Shown here: piece after piece, positions 54,915 through 63,961 of the stretch | Numbering within the stretch: position 1 is the stretch's first letter | Layout of the letters: each line of letters opens with the position of its first letter | From: Vibrio sp. 99-8-1 | GTDB lineage: Bacteria; Pseudomonadota; Gammaproteobacteria; Enterobacterales; Vibrionaceae | Assembly (NCBI RefSeq): GCF_013114595.1 | Contig: NZ_VTXE01000008.1 | Span: 82,920 to 146,919, forward strand | Reading direction: 5' to 3' | Length of the DNA stretch: 64,000 nt | The notes under the pieces: generated by a model | What the model saw: only the letters and a program-made list of their open reading frames with translations | Told to the model about the DNA's origin: nothing | Database searches by the model: none | Position numbers and translations under genes: made by a program

Positions 54915-55208
54915 ATGAATAAGAAAATAGCATTAACATTGGCCATTGGTTCAACACTTTTACTTGCTGGTTGTTCTTCTGGTCCGGATGACCAAACAAT
55001 GAGTCAAATTAAAAGCTTGAACGGTCAAATAGAACAACTGAACAATGAAATAGCCACGCTAAAACAGAATCAGTCTCGCACTGAAATGAAAGCAACGGAT
55101 GCTCGAGATACTGCGAACTCAGCAAAAGAGAACGCATTCTCAGCTCAAGAAGAAGCGATAAGAGCGAATGAGCGTATTGATAATATCGCTCAGTCTTACA
55201 CTAAGTAA
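54915..55208 (+). CDS. lpp: Murein lipoprotein Lpp
   Basis: The 97-aa protein has a signal with lipobox LLAGC and a mature heptad-repeat coiled coil (MSQIKSLNGQIEQLNNEIATL), ending in Lys, the residue linked to peptidoglycan in Lpp. E. coli Lpp is 78 aa; the longer coiled coil suits Vibrio-type proteins. The convergent neighbour is an L,D-transpeptidase that could make the link. Confidence 0.88.
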   Translation: MNKKIALTLAIGSTLLLAGCSSGPDDQTMSQIKSLNGQIEQLNNEIATLKQNQSRTEMKATDARDTANSAKENAFSAQEEAIRANERIDNIAQSYTK

Positions 55209-55253
55209 TCTTGTCTGTTCTTGCTGAATAAGCACCTTAAAGTGACTTAAGTA

Positions 55254-55292
55254 GAGATAGCGGCTTCTTTATAACGAAGGAGCCGCTATCTC
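55254..55292. terminator. Hairpin at convergent lpp/L,D-transpeptidase ends
   Basis: GAGATAGCGGCT and its exact complement flank 15 nt. The right arm is also the last coding part of the transpeptidase gene. No T tract. Confidence 0.5.
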
Positions 55293-56171
55293 AATTGGCA
55301 CACCACTTTGAACAATCATTGCCGCTCTGGCTTTGTTCATTGAAATATCAAACTCCATCATCCACCACTGTAACTCTTGTGGCATAACCAGAGGCTCCTG
55401 AACACCATCACTGTTTGTTAGCGGTTCATGCACTTCCATAAACACACTTCTATCCGGTTCAAGAGAGACTTTAATTGGAATGTTAACTACCCTTACCCGA
55501 TCTTTTCGTGATACTTGCTCAAACAGCCATTTAATATCAACCGGCTCCATTCGAATACACCCTGAGCTTACTCTTAGCCCAATACCAAAATCTCGATTTG
55601 TTCCATGAATCAAATAGTCACCAACGCCATAGGCCAGCCGCAACGCGTACTCACCTAATGGATTATCCGGCCCAGCGGGAACTACTTTCGGCAGTTCAAT
55701 GCCTTTTTCTAAATATTCGTCACGAATCGATTTTGGAGGAGTCCAAGTGGGGTTGGGGATTTTTTCGTTGATATACGAACTCATTTCTGGAGTGTCTCGG
55801 CCTATACGACCAATACCAACGGGAAATATATGTACTTGCTTTTTATCGTCATCAAAATAGTAAAGTCGAAGTTCCGCGAGATTGATAACGATGCCGCTTC
55901 GGTCTTCTGTTGGCAGAATGAACATCGTTGGTATCGTTAATACTGTACCAATATCGGGCAAAAAAGGATCAATACCTTTATTCGCGGCCATCAGCGATAA
56001 CAAACCGACATCATAGATCTTGGCTAGTTTTGCAAAGGTATCCCCTTTTTCAACGACATGATGCTGTAAACGCCCCACTACCTGACTATCATCTTCAGGC
56101 AGAAGATAACTGGCAGAATAACTGGAGAAAGTCATCACCAAACCTAACAAAACCATCATACTTCGCAGCAC
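55269..56171 (-). CDS. LysM/YkuD L,D-transpeptidase
   Basis: The 300-aa protein has a signal peptide, a LysM domain (about 35-80, HHVVEKGDTFAKLAKIYDV) and a YkuD catalytic domain with HGTNRDFGIGLRVSSGCIRM, where His and Cys are catalytic. It matches the ErfK/YbiS/YcfS group that attaches Lpp to peptidoglycan. Its place opposite lpp suggests, but does not prove, that Lpp is its substrate. Confidence 0.92.
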   Translation of the reverse strand: MLRSMMVLLGLVMTFSSYSASYLLPEDDSQVVGRLQHHVVEKGDTFAKLAKIYDVGLLSLMAANKGIDPFLPDIGTVLTIPTMFILPTEDRSGIVINLAELRLYYFDDDKKQVHIFPVGIGRIGRDTPEMSSYINEKIPNPTWTPPKSIRDEYLEKGIELPKVVPAGPDNPLGEYALRLAYGVGDYLIHGTNRDFGIGLRVSSGCIRMEPVDIKWLFEQVSRKDRVRVVNIPIKVSLEPDRSVFMEVHEPLTNSDGVQEPLVMPQELQWWMMEFDISMNKARAAMIVQSGVPIEIAAPSL

Positions 56172-56487
56172 GTCAACACTACCTTGTTAATTTATCATTC
56201 ACTGTTAAGGCTAACGCGGTTTCGCCAATAGAATCAACTAATGTTAAGCAATTAGTCACTCTCAGTTCGTCTATAAAGACTCACCAAGCATACTATTTTT
56301 CGGTATCAGAAGACCATTTCCGCTCATATGCATCTATCAATTATCATGTCGGTAAAAACAGTCCAACCTAAGAAAATAGAATGTTTCTTAAATTATTGAT
56401 AAAAATCATGTTATGAAATGATAAATAGGAGTAGAAGTATTAGAGAAAACGAATAAACGATCTTGAACAAAACCAATAGACTGGCGT
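56172..56487. other. Spacer, no gene seen
   Basis: No supported gene or motif in this 316-bp AT-rich spacer between divergent genes. Confidence 0.5.
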
Positions 56488-58092
56488 ATGGATGATATAG
56501 TTACATTAGGCATTGCCGCCATTGATTCACTTAATGACAATTTCCATGACATCCTAACTCAGGATATGGAGCTGGCACTGACTCAATGTAACAAAGCTCG
56601 AGATGCAGCTAAAGAGCTGAATTATCAGAAAGGGATACTCGACGCGGACTTCAATCAAGCATGGTATCACCTATGGAAGTGCGAGTTTAATCTTGCTTTT
56701 CCGTTACTTAAAAATCTCCCTGAGCAGTACAACATACTTAACGATGAGGTCGGCTATCTAAAGGCCATTAACGCCTTAGGTGCCATTCATTTGGATATGG
56801 GCAACTACGAAAGTGCCCTACCTTATTTTCTAAAGTCACTAAAAAGAGCCCGCAAAAAAAGCAATCGAGAGCGTGAAGCCTCTGCACTAGCAAACCTAGG
56901 CTTGCTATACGAAGGACTGGACAATATTGAAGAAGCCTATTCGTTTTTTAGCAGCGCTCTCGACATTCCGGAACTCAACAGTACCGGCTTCTATACCGCA
57001 TCAAAATGCATTGCTTTGTACTACATAGACAAAGCTGATTGGACAAACGCCAAACACTACTTAGATTCTGCCCTGAAGCGCAGCCGAGAAAATCTCGATA
57101 TTTACTTTGAATCTGAACTGCTAGTCACGCAAGGTAAGCTCAATCTTGCCCAACAAAACCTAAAAGCCGCCCAGCACTGTTTTATGATGGGGTTTGATAT
57201 TTCCAAGCAGTTGGGAAATAAAAAGATAGAAACTGAGCATTTATATGAGCTGGGTTGTCTGGCTCTAATGAATGAAAATATCGAGCTCGCACTCACCTAT
57301 TTTGACCAAGTTAAAATGCTAGCCCAAACTCATGATATTGGCCGATTTATCTGCCACGCTTATCAAAAACTGAGTTTCGTCTACGAGCAGAAACAAGACT
57401 ATAAACACGCATTAGAGTATTTAAAAAGTTATAACGCAATGGCGAAAAAATACGATCTAATGGAAACAGAATTGAAGTTAAAAAGCCTCGGTTTTGAACA
57501 CGAGCTGGAGCAGAAGCAAAAACTTGCAGAGATCTACCGGTTAAAAAATATTGAGCTAGAAAAAGCCAATCAAAAAGTTCTTCAACTTGCTAATCACGAC
57601 AGCTTAACCGGCTTGCCCAATCGGCGACTGTTAATGGAACAGTTAAAAATCACAACGGCGATAGCGGAGAGCAATGGCAGTAAAATTGCCATACTGTTTA
57701 TCGATCTTGATAACTTTAAACCAGTAAATGACCAGTTTGGTCACCGTACAGGTGACCTACTATTGCAGCAAGTCAGCAATCGTATTAAACAGCAGCTTGA
57801 AGAGAGTGCTGTTGTCGCTAGATTTGGCGGCGATGAGTTTGTCATCATCATCCCAAATATTACCGACATTGCTTCCATTAAGAGTAGAGCAAAAAACATC
57901 ACTCGATTTATGTATCAGCCATTTTCAATAGCCGACCAACATTACCAACTAGGCAGCAGTATCGGTATTAGCATTTTCCCCGAGCACGGCAGAGACATTG
58001 AAGATTTATTGTCCAAAGCCGACCAAGCCATGTATGACGCTAAGATCAACGGAAAAAACCGTTATCTTATCTACCAAGAAGAGAACAGATAA
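56488..58092 (+). CDS. TPR-repeat diguanylate cyclase (GGDEF)
   Basis: The 534-aa protein has about eight TPR units (70-340, e.g. ALPYFLKSLKRARKKSNRER), a short coiled linker and a GGDEF domain (about 370-530) with active site GGDEF at 447-451 and LTGLPNRR at its start. It should make c-di-GMP. No RxxD inhibitory site is found five residues before GGDEF, so product feedback is probably missing. There is no membrane segment; TPRs suggest control by protein contact. Confidence 0.9.
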   Translation: MDDIVTLGIAAIDSLNDNFHDILTQDMELALTQCNKARDAAKELNYQKGILDADFNQAWYHLWKCEFNLAFPLLKNLPEQYNILNDEVGYLKAINALGAIHLDMGNYESALPYFLKSLKRARKKSNREREASALANLGLLYEGLDNIEEAYSFFSSALDIPELNSTGFYTASKCIALYYIDKADWTNAKHYLDSALKRSRENLDIYFESELLVTQGKLNLAQQNLKAAQHCFMMGFDISKQLGNKKIETEHLYELGCLALMNENIELALTYFDQVKMLAQTHDIGRFICHAYQKLSFVYEQKQDYKHALEYLKSYNAMAKKYDLMETELKLKSLGFEHELEQKQKLAEIYRLKNIELEKANQKVLQLANHDSLTGLPNRRLLMEQLKITTAIAESNGSKIAILFIDLDNFKPVNDQFGHRTGDLLLQQVSNRIKQQLEESAVVARFGGDEFVIIIPNITDIASIKSRAKNITRFMYQPFSIADQHYQLGSSIGISIFPEHGRDIEDLLSKADQAMYDAKINGKNRYLIYQEENR

Positions 58093-58351
58093 CGACAGAA
58101 TAAACTCACTATTAGTAGATAGACACGAACTAAAAAACGCCTGCCTGCCCGTAAATAGTGACCAAGAAAAATTCATTCAATAATCACAAAATGTACCTGA
58201 TGGAGGTCGAATTCAAAAAACGACTACAGTTTTCTGTTTTCATACCGATAAAATTAACAATAAAGCTCAAAATTTCATGTATATTTAACTTATTGACACT
58301 ATCATTAATAAAACTCAATGTATTTATAACTAAAATAATAGGTAACAGCCC

Positions 58352-59941
58352 ATGAATGGAAAAGAAAGAACGTTTTCGCCAAGCTCCACCTTAGTTTCTG
58401 TCACCGATTTAAAAGGGGTAATACAATACTGTAATCGTGATTTTGTTGAAATTAGCGGCTACTCAGAGCAAGAGTTGATCAACTCTAACCACCATATTGT
58501 TCGCCACGGTGATATGCCAAAAGCCGCATTTGCTGACCTATGGGCGACTATTCAAGCTGACAAACCTTGGCAAGGCATGGTAAAAAACCTGTGTAAAAAT
58601 GGTGACTATTACTGGGTAGATGCCTATGTTACGCCGGTGTTTGAAGAGGGAAAAAAGATTGGCTACCAATCGGTTAGAAGTTGCCCGACTCGAGAACAAA
58701 TTTCCGCAGCAGAAACGCTCTATAAAGAGCTAAACAGTAACCCACAAAAATCCATTCCCAAACCGAGTATTTTCACTACCATGAAAATGGCAACCAAAGT
58801 AAACGCACTCGTATGCTTAGCTTTTGTCACTTTCTTACTTGCCCAATGGCATGGCGGCTTTTTATTCAGTTCCGCGCCACTGGATATAGCCACAAACATT
58901 TGGGTTATCTTGGTTTTCTCAACGCTTCTATACTTATTTAATCACGATGTTGTTAAACGAATCCATCGTCTAAACAACATTATCAAACGCATCTCTGCAG
59001 GCGACTTAGCGGATAATATCCAGATACTTAAGCAGGATGAAATTGGTGAAACCGTCATGTCAGCCAAAATGCTTCAAGGCCGACTAAAAGCGGTGATAGG
59101 ACGTTTTGGTGAGTCATCGCAAGATCTCGTTGTTGCCACAGACGTACTGTCGAAAAATAGCCACACCACCAAAGAGAGCATGAACCACCAGCATACCGAG
59201 ACAGAAATGGTGGCAACCGCGATGAATGAAATGAGTGCGACCGTTGCAGAGATCGCTCAAAATACATCAAGAACATCTGAACTGGCATCCACTGCCGATA
59301 TGGCAGCCAACAACGGTAAGATGATGGTGTCATCGACTCGTGAAACAATTCTAGAGCTGTCTGAAGATATTTCTAACATCTCCAACTCCATCAATTTACT
59401 GGCGGAAGAGTGCCAACAAATTCGTGACATTACAGATTCCATAAGCGGTATTGCCGACCAAACCAACTTGCTCGCGTTAAACGCTGCAATCGAGGCCGCA
59501 AGAGCGGGTGAACAAGGCCGAGGTTTTGCCGTGGTAGCCGACGAAGTAAGGGTATTATCTTCACGCACTCAACAATCGACAGTAGAAATAAACAGCATGA
59601 TTGAAAGGCTACAAAGCGGCAGTAGCAATGCAGTAAATGCCATGGAAAAAGGGTTAGAAAAAGTCCACTTATCCGTGGAGCAAATCCAAAATACTGAAGA
59701 TGCCTTTTCTGAAATTGTTGATTCCGTTACCGATGTTAATGATATGAACATGCAAATTGCTACCGCAGCAGAGGAACAATCTAGCGTTGCCGAAGAGATG
59801 AACAAGAACGTCACTTCCATTAGCGCACTCTCTTACAAAACATCCGACAGTGTGGTGCAGTTAGAAGAAAAGATCGATGCACTCACCAAGATGTCCGTGT
59901 CACTAAAACTGCAGCTTAAACAGTATAATTTAGGCGACTGA
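58352..59941 (+). CDS. Aer-like PAS methyl-accepting chemotaxis protein
   Basis: The 529-aa protein has an N-terminal PAS domain (about 10-125, with the FAD/redox-type NRDFVEISGYSEQEL and WQGMVKNLCKNGDYYWVDAY), a two-helix membrane segment (about 155-205), a HAMP region, and an MCP signalling domain with the hairpin tip ISGIADQTNLLALNAAIEAARAGEQGRGFAVVADEVR. This order is that of Aer, an energy/oxygen taxis receptor. The ribosome site is weak. Confidence 0.9.
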   Translation: MNGKERTFSPSSTLVSVTDLKGVIQYCNRDFVEISGYSEQELINSNHHIVRHGDMPKAAFADLWATIQADKPWQGMVKNLCKNGDYYWVDAYVTPVFEEGKKIGYQSVRSCPTREQISAAETLYKELNSNPQKSIPKPSIFTTMKMATKVNALVCLAFVTFLLAQWHGGFLFSSAPLDIATNIWVILVFSTLLYLFNHDVVKRIHRLNNIIKRISAGDLADNIQILKQDEIGETVMSAKMLQGRLKAVIGRFGESSQDLVVATDVLSKNSHTTKESMNHQHTETEMVATAMNEMSATVAEIAQNTSRTSELASTADMAANNGKMMVSSTRETILELSEDISNISNSINLLAEECQQIRDITDSISGIADQTNLLALNAAIEAARAGEQGRGFAVVADEVRVLSSRTQQSTVEINSMIERLQSGSSNAVNAMEKGLEKVHLSVEQIQNTEDAFSEIVDSVTDVNDMNMQIATAAEEQSSVAEEMNKNVTSISALSYKTSDSVVQLEEKIDALTKMSVSLKLQLKQYNLGD

Positions 59942-59967
59942 TTAAAAGCGACACTAACTAGTAGTAG

Positions 59968-60003
59968 ACGGCTCTTACCAAGCTTTTGGTAAGAGCCGTT
60001 TTG
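59968..60003 (+). terminator. Terminator of the Aer-like gene
   Basis: ACGGCTCTTACCAA and its complement form a 14-bp stem with a GCTT loop, then TTTTG. Confidence 0.85.
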
Positions 60004-60042
60004 TTATTGTTCTAGGGACTCCTATTTACAGCTGCAATTTAA

Positions 60043-60060
60043 ATGTTATGTAAATGTAAC
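60043..60060 (+). promoter_or_regulatory. Pho box upstream of phoX
   Basis: A-TGTTAT-GTAA-A-TGTAAC fits the Pho box C-TGTCAT-AWAW-C-TGTCAY spacing, each TGTNAN repeat differing at one base. It lies 89-106 bp before phoX, consistent with PhoB activation under phosphate limitation. Confidence 0.6.
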
Positions 60061-60148
60061 GTAACCATCACATTCGGCTTGCAATATAGTGGCGAAATTA
60101 TAAATGCCTAAAAAGGCTAAAAATCAGCACGTAAAAGGAAGTCACTAA

Positions 60149-62047
60149 ATGAAACACTTTAACCAAAACAGCGATCAGCGCCCATTAGATCACGAGCCTG
60201 AGTTCAACCACCTTGTTGAAGCTGCAATGTCCCGCCGTAATTTTCTGAAAACGACAAGTGCCGCGAGTACTGTGGGTTTCTTTGCCGCAAGTCCAATCAG
60301 CCAGGCAGTAGCTAGTTCTATATCTACGAAGTCTGAACTATTAGGGTTCGAAGCCATTCCAATCTCAACTTCAGATACGATTGAAGTTCCTGCTGGCTAT
60401 CAGGCCGATGTCCTAATTTCATGGGGAGATCCTGTTGTTAAAGGAGCGCCTGAGTTCAGCCAGTCAAATAACTCCATGGCACAAGAACAGCAGTTTGGTG
60501 ATAATAATGACGGGATGACTTTCTTCCCAATTTCAGATACGCGTGCTGTATTGGCGGTAAACAATGAGTACACCAATAATGAATATCTATATGAACATCA
60601 AGGCAAAAGCATTACCGCTGACGATGTACGTAAAGCACAAGCCGCTCACGGTGTGTCTATTGTTGAACTCGTTAAGAAAAATGCCAAATGGGTGGTAAAC
60701 CCTGAAGGTCGTACAAACCGTCGTATTACTGCATTTACCGAGATGGAAATGACCGGCCCAGCTCGTGGACATGCACTTCTCAAAACGGATGCAGACCCAT
60801 CAGGTATGAAGATCCTTGGCACAATGAACAATTGTGCTAATGGTCAGACACCATGGGGAACATACCTAACATGTGAAGAGAACTTTAACGGTTACTTCGG
60901 AGCGTCTGCGGAAAACAAATTAGATGAAAACTATACGCGATATGGCCTGAAGAGTAATGACTGGGGCTATGACTGGTTTAAACATGATGAACGTTTTGAT
61001 ATCTCTAAACATCCAAATGAACCACATCGAATGGGTTGGGTTGTAGAAATTGACCCAATGAATCCAAACTCCACCCCGAAAAAACGCAGCGCACTTGGCC
61101 GGTTCAAACATGAAAACGCAGCGCTGACGATTAATGGTTCAGGTCATGCGGTTGTTTACCTAGGAGATGATGAACGTGGCGAACATTTGTATAAATTTGT
61201 TTCTAAAAACAAATATATTCCAGGTTCAAAGTCCAATCTGGATCTTCTTGAAGAAGGTACGCTTTACGTCGCTAAGTTTAACGGTACTGAAGGTGAACTA
61301 ACGGGTAAGGGTGAGTGGCTAGAACTGACATGGGGTAAAAATGGCCTGACTCCAGAGAACGGTTTTCCAGACGCGGCTTCTGTGATGATATTTGCACGTC
61401 TTGCAGCTACTCAGGTTGGTGCTACCACGATGGATCGCCCTGAATGGGTATCAGTTCACCCAGACAATAACTCAGTATTTTGTACGCTGACTAACAACAA
61501 GTACCGTGGTGTTAAAGATACACAGCCTCTAAATGCATCAAATCCGCGTGAAAAAAATCCCTATGGTCATATTATTCGCTGGCGCCCGACTAACAGCAAC
61601 CATATAGATAATACCTTCGAGTGGGACATCTATGTGTTAGCAGGTAACCCTGAAGTTCACCCATCGGGCTTAATGGCTGGTTCTGATAATATTAATAAAG
61701 ACAATATGTTCAACAGTCCAGATGGGATTGGATTTGACCGCTTTGGTCGTCTCTGGATTCAAACAGACGGCAACTACAAAAACAAAGATGGTTTTGCTGG
61801 CATGGGTAACAACCAAATGCTTTGTAGTGACCCACACACGGGGGAAATCCGCCGCTTCTTAACGGGGCCTATAGCTTGTGAAATAACCGGCCTTACTTTC
61901 TCACCTGACTACAAGACCATGTTTGTTGGTGTTCAGCACCCAGGAGAAAAGCTGGCGCCTTCTCATTTCCCGCAAGGTGGCGACAGTATTCCACGCTCTT
62001 CAGTTATTGCTATTACCCGTAAAGATGGCGGTGTGATTGGCGCCTAG
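60149..62047 (+). CDS. phoX: PhoX-family (DUF839) Tat-exported protein
   Basis: The 632-aa protein has a Tat signal with SRRNFLK (28-34) and then a DUF839/PhoX beta-propeller: VNNEYTNNEYLYEH, TWGTYLTCEENFNGYFG with the conserved Cys/Glu/Glu, GRFKHENAALT, FNSPDGIGFDRFGRLWIQTDG. Characterised PhoX is a calcium-iron alkaline phosphatase releasing phosphate from organic esters. An upstream Pho box supports the role. Signal cleavage near SQAVAS. Confidence 0.9.
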   Translation: MKHFNQNSDQRPLDHEPEFNHLVEAAMSRRNFLKTTSAASTVGFFAASPISQAVASSISTKSELLGFEAIPISTSDTIEVPAGYQADVLISWGDPVVKGAPEFSQSNNSMAQEQQFGDNNDGMTFFPISDTRAVLAVNNEYTNNEYLYEHQGKSITADDVRKAQAAHGVSIVELVKKNAKWVVNPEGRTNRRITAFTEMEMTGPARGHALLKTDADPSGMKILGTMNNCANGQTPWGTYLTCEENFNGYFGASAENKLDENYTRYGLKSNDWGYDWFKHDERFDISKHPNEPHRMGWVVEIDPMNPNSTPKKRSALGRFKHENAALTINGSGHAVVYLGDDERGEHLYKFVSKNKYIPGSKSNLDLLEEGTLYVAKFNGTEGELTGKGEWLELTWGKNGLTPENGFPDAASVMIFARLAATQVGATTMDRPEWVSVHPDNNSVFCTLTNNKYRGVKDTQPLNASNPREKNPYGHIIRWRPTNSNHIDNTFEWDIYVLAGNPEVHPSGLMAGSDNINKDNMFNSPDGIGFDRFGRLWIQTDGNYKNKDGFAGMGNNQMLCSDPHTGEIRRFLTGPIACEITGLTFSPDYKTMFVGVQHPGEKLAPSHFPQGGDSIPRSSVIAITRKDGGVIGA

Positions 62048-62071
62048 TTATATTTGTAAGAGAAAAATACC

Positions 62072-62097
62072 TCACTCCCACGCCAGCGTGGGAGTGA
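62072..62097. repeat. GC-rich REP-like hairpin
   Basis: TCACTCCCACGC and its exact complement form a 12-bp stem over CA, 25 bp after the phoX stop. The form resembles Vibrio REP-like repeats, and could stabilise or terminate the phoX mRNA. Confidence 0.6.
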
Positions 62098-62200
62098 ACA
62101 TCAAACTAGAGTTCATTCTAAACAACATACCCTCATTCCCGCTCCATACATAAGACTATAAATATCGCCAACTGCTGGGAAGAAATGACTCGACGTTACG

Positions 62201-62443
62201 ATGGCAATAACGGATGGGTTAACGGGTATTCTCAACAGGCGTGGTTTTGATGAGGTTTTCTCTAAAGAGCTGGATAGGACATTCAGAGGGCACCTTGAAC
62301 TATCGGTAGCCATTTGTGATGTAGACTTCTTTAAGCAATATAATGATCACCACGGCCACTTAGAAGGAGACGATTGTCTTAAGAAAATAGTGCTATGCTT
62401 AGAGTCCAATTTTTGTAGAAGTGTTGATGTTGTTACAAGATAG
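62201..62443 (+). pseudogene. Truncated GGDEF diguanylate cyclase remnant
   Basis: The 80-residue frame reads like the start of a GGDEF domain: MAITDGLTGILNRRGFDEVF (LTDGLTGI.NRR in the family) and ICDVDFFKQYNDHHGHLEGD (metal Asp). It ends DVVTR-stop exactly where RYGGEEF would follow, so the catalytic loop is missing. Upstream codons contain stops. It is an inactive fragment. The spacer 62048-62580 otherwise holds only the REP-like hairpin. Confidence 0.75.
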
Positions 62444-62580
62444 CAAAGACAGTAATTATCAAACCAACAAATAAGTCCCCCTTAACCCTTCCTTAACCCC
62501 ATTTACTGCTATTTTTATCTATAGTGATGAGCTAAGGAACTGCTCATCGTTTCTCGAAAATGACAGTCAAAGGATAGAAA

Positions 62581-63321
62581 ATGACGAACAGTCGTACATC
62601 TCATGTTGGAACCATAGTATTACTATTAGCGATCGCAGCCGTGTTAATTATTGCCATGATGATCTTTGGTGCGCATTTGGGCTTGTGGGAGCCCATCGTA
62701 GGCTTTGGCTATTTCCGAAATTACCTTAACCCGATTGGTATCTCTCTGCTTAGCTTAAGTTCTCTGGGGCTTATATTTCAATTGGTCGCACGAAACCGCA
62801 ATGGGGCAATAAAATCCTTTGTTGCTGTGCTAATCGGACTGGGTTTAGTCACTCCCATGGTTTACGGCACCATTAATCCAACAAAGCGTGCCCCCGCAAT
62901 TCATGATATTACAACGGATACCACCAACCCTCCTGAATTTTTAGTGCTGGATAACACACGTTCTGGTGCGAAAAACTCTTTGATTTACGCGGGAGAAAAG
63001 GTGGCGACAATACAGAGAAAAGCTTATCCATACATCAAGCCGATTCAATCAAACCTCACCACAACAGAAGCTTACCAAAAAGTCTTGGGCATTGCGCACA
63101 GCAAAGGGTGGGAGATCATAGCAGAAGACCCCGAAACATTGCGTTTTGAAGCGACCGCCAAAACACCCTTTTTTGCCTTTATGGATGACATCGTCGTCCA
63201 AGTAACACCGATAAATAGCCAAAGCCGTATCGACATTCGTAGTGTGTCTCGAGTAGGACGAAGTGATCAGGGGGTTAATGCCGCTCGAATTGTCGAGTTC
63301 ACGGATAGCTTTAACCAGTAA
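62581..63321 (+). CDS. DUF1499 membrane protein
   Basis: The 246-aa protein has three membrane helices (VLLLAIAAVLIIAMMIFGAH, a second at about 50-65, FVAVLIGLGLVTPMVYG) followed by a DUF1499 domain (about 115-240: IHDITTDTTNPPEF, YPYIKPIQSNLT, EATAKTPFFAFMDDIVVQV, DIRSVSRVGRSDQGVNAARI). Function unknown for the family. AAGGATAG precedes ATG. Confidence 0.87.
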   Translation: MTNSRTSHVGTIVLLLAIAAVLIIAMMIFGAHLGLWEPIVGFGYFRNYLNPIGISLLSLSSLGLIFQLVARNRNGAIKSFVAVLIGLGLVTPMVYGTINPTKRAPAIHDITTDTTNPPEFLVLDNTRSGAKNSLIYAGEKVATIQRKAYPYIKPIQSNLTTTEAYQKVLGIAHSKGWEIIAEDPETLRFEATAKTPFFAFMDDIVVQVTPINSQSRIDIRSVSRVGRSDQGVNAARIVEFTDSFNQ

Positions 63322-63414
63322 ATGATTTACCGATTACGAAAACCGTTATTACCAATACAAGGGTGGTGGAATGTTAACACCAACGATAGTACTCATAACA
63401 AGGATGATATAGAT

Positions 63415-63912
63415 ATGAAACCGAACAGCATGACCAACGTTATAATCGCTTTTAGCTTAGTTTTTTCTCCTTCACTTCTTATGGCAGCTGAGCCAACTGT
63501 CCCCACAGAACCCCCATATATTGTGTTAAGTGACAATCTAGATGAGCCAAACGGTTATGGATTTTGCATTGACACGTACGGTCGTGGCCACTCTGAATTG
63601 TTGCAAACTCACACCTGTAAACCGAGACCAGATGAAGGCTCACCTAGAAACCATTCCGGGCATGATGTCAGGTTTGAGTACAATAGCAAAACCAATAGAA
63701 TTCAATCCTACGCCTTTGAGGGCCTATGTATGCAAGGTCTTCTAGCGAAAGGAAAAAGCGAACTCGCATTACTAGATTGTAGTGATGCAAAGCATCAGGG
63801 TTTTGTTTACCAAGAAGACGATCAAACAATTAGACTACAGGCGGATAATAGCTACTGTCTGGCTGTTACATCAGAAACACAAACCGCAGGCCCATGGGAG
63901 ACTGTAATTTAA
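63415..63912 (+). CDS. Exported ricin-type beta-trefoil lectin-like protein, 3' end apparently cut
   Basis: The 165-aa product has a signal (SLVFSPSLLMAAEP) and a ricin-B-like domain with Cys-containing repeats: FCIDTYGRGHSELLQTHTCK, LCMQGLLAKGKSELALLDCS, then YCLAVTSETQ. The third repeat stops after GPWETVI, too early for a full trefoil. AAGGA is 10 nt from ATG 63415; an open frame to 63322 has no site. An IS256-type element appears to begin at its end. Confidence 0.65.
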   Translation: MKPNSMTNVIIAFSLVFSPSLLMAAEPTVPTEPPYIVLSDNLDEPNGYGFCIDTYGRGHSELLQTHTCKPRPDEGSPRNHSGHDVRFEYNSKTNRIQSYAFEGLCMQGLLAKGKSELALLDCSDAKHQGFVYQEDDQTIRLQADNSYCLAVTSETQTAGPWETVI

Positions 63913-63925
63913 TTTGTGTATCTGC
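63898..63925 (+). mobile_element. Probable left end of an IS256-type element
   Basis: GAGACTGTAATTTAATTTGT begins where the lectin gene stops making sense and lies about 65 bp before a transposase-like start. It looks to me like an IS256-family end, from memory; the right end is outside the window. Confidence 0.4.
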
Positions 63926-63961
63926 TTATAATTAAGCCAGTCATGGCTAAGGATAAGCAAC

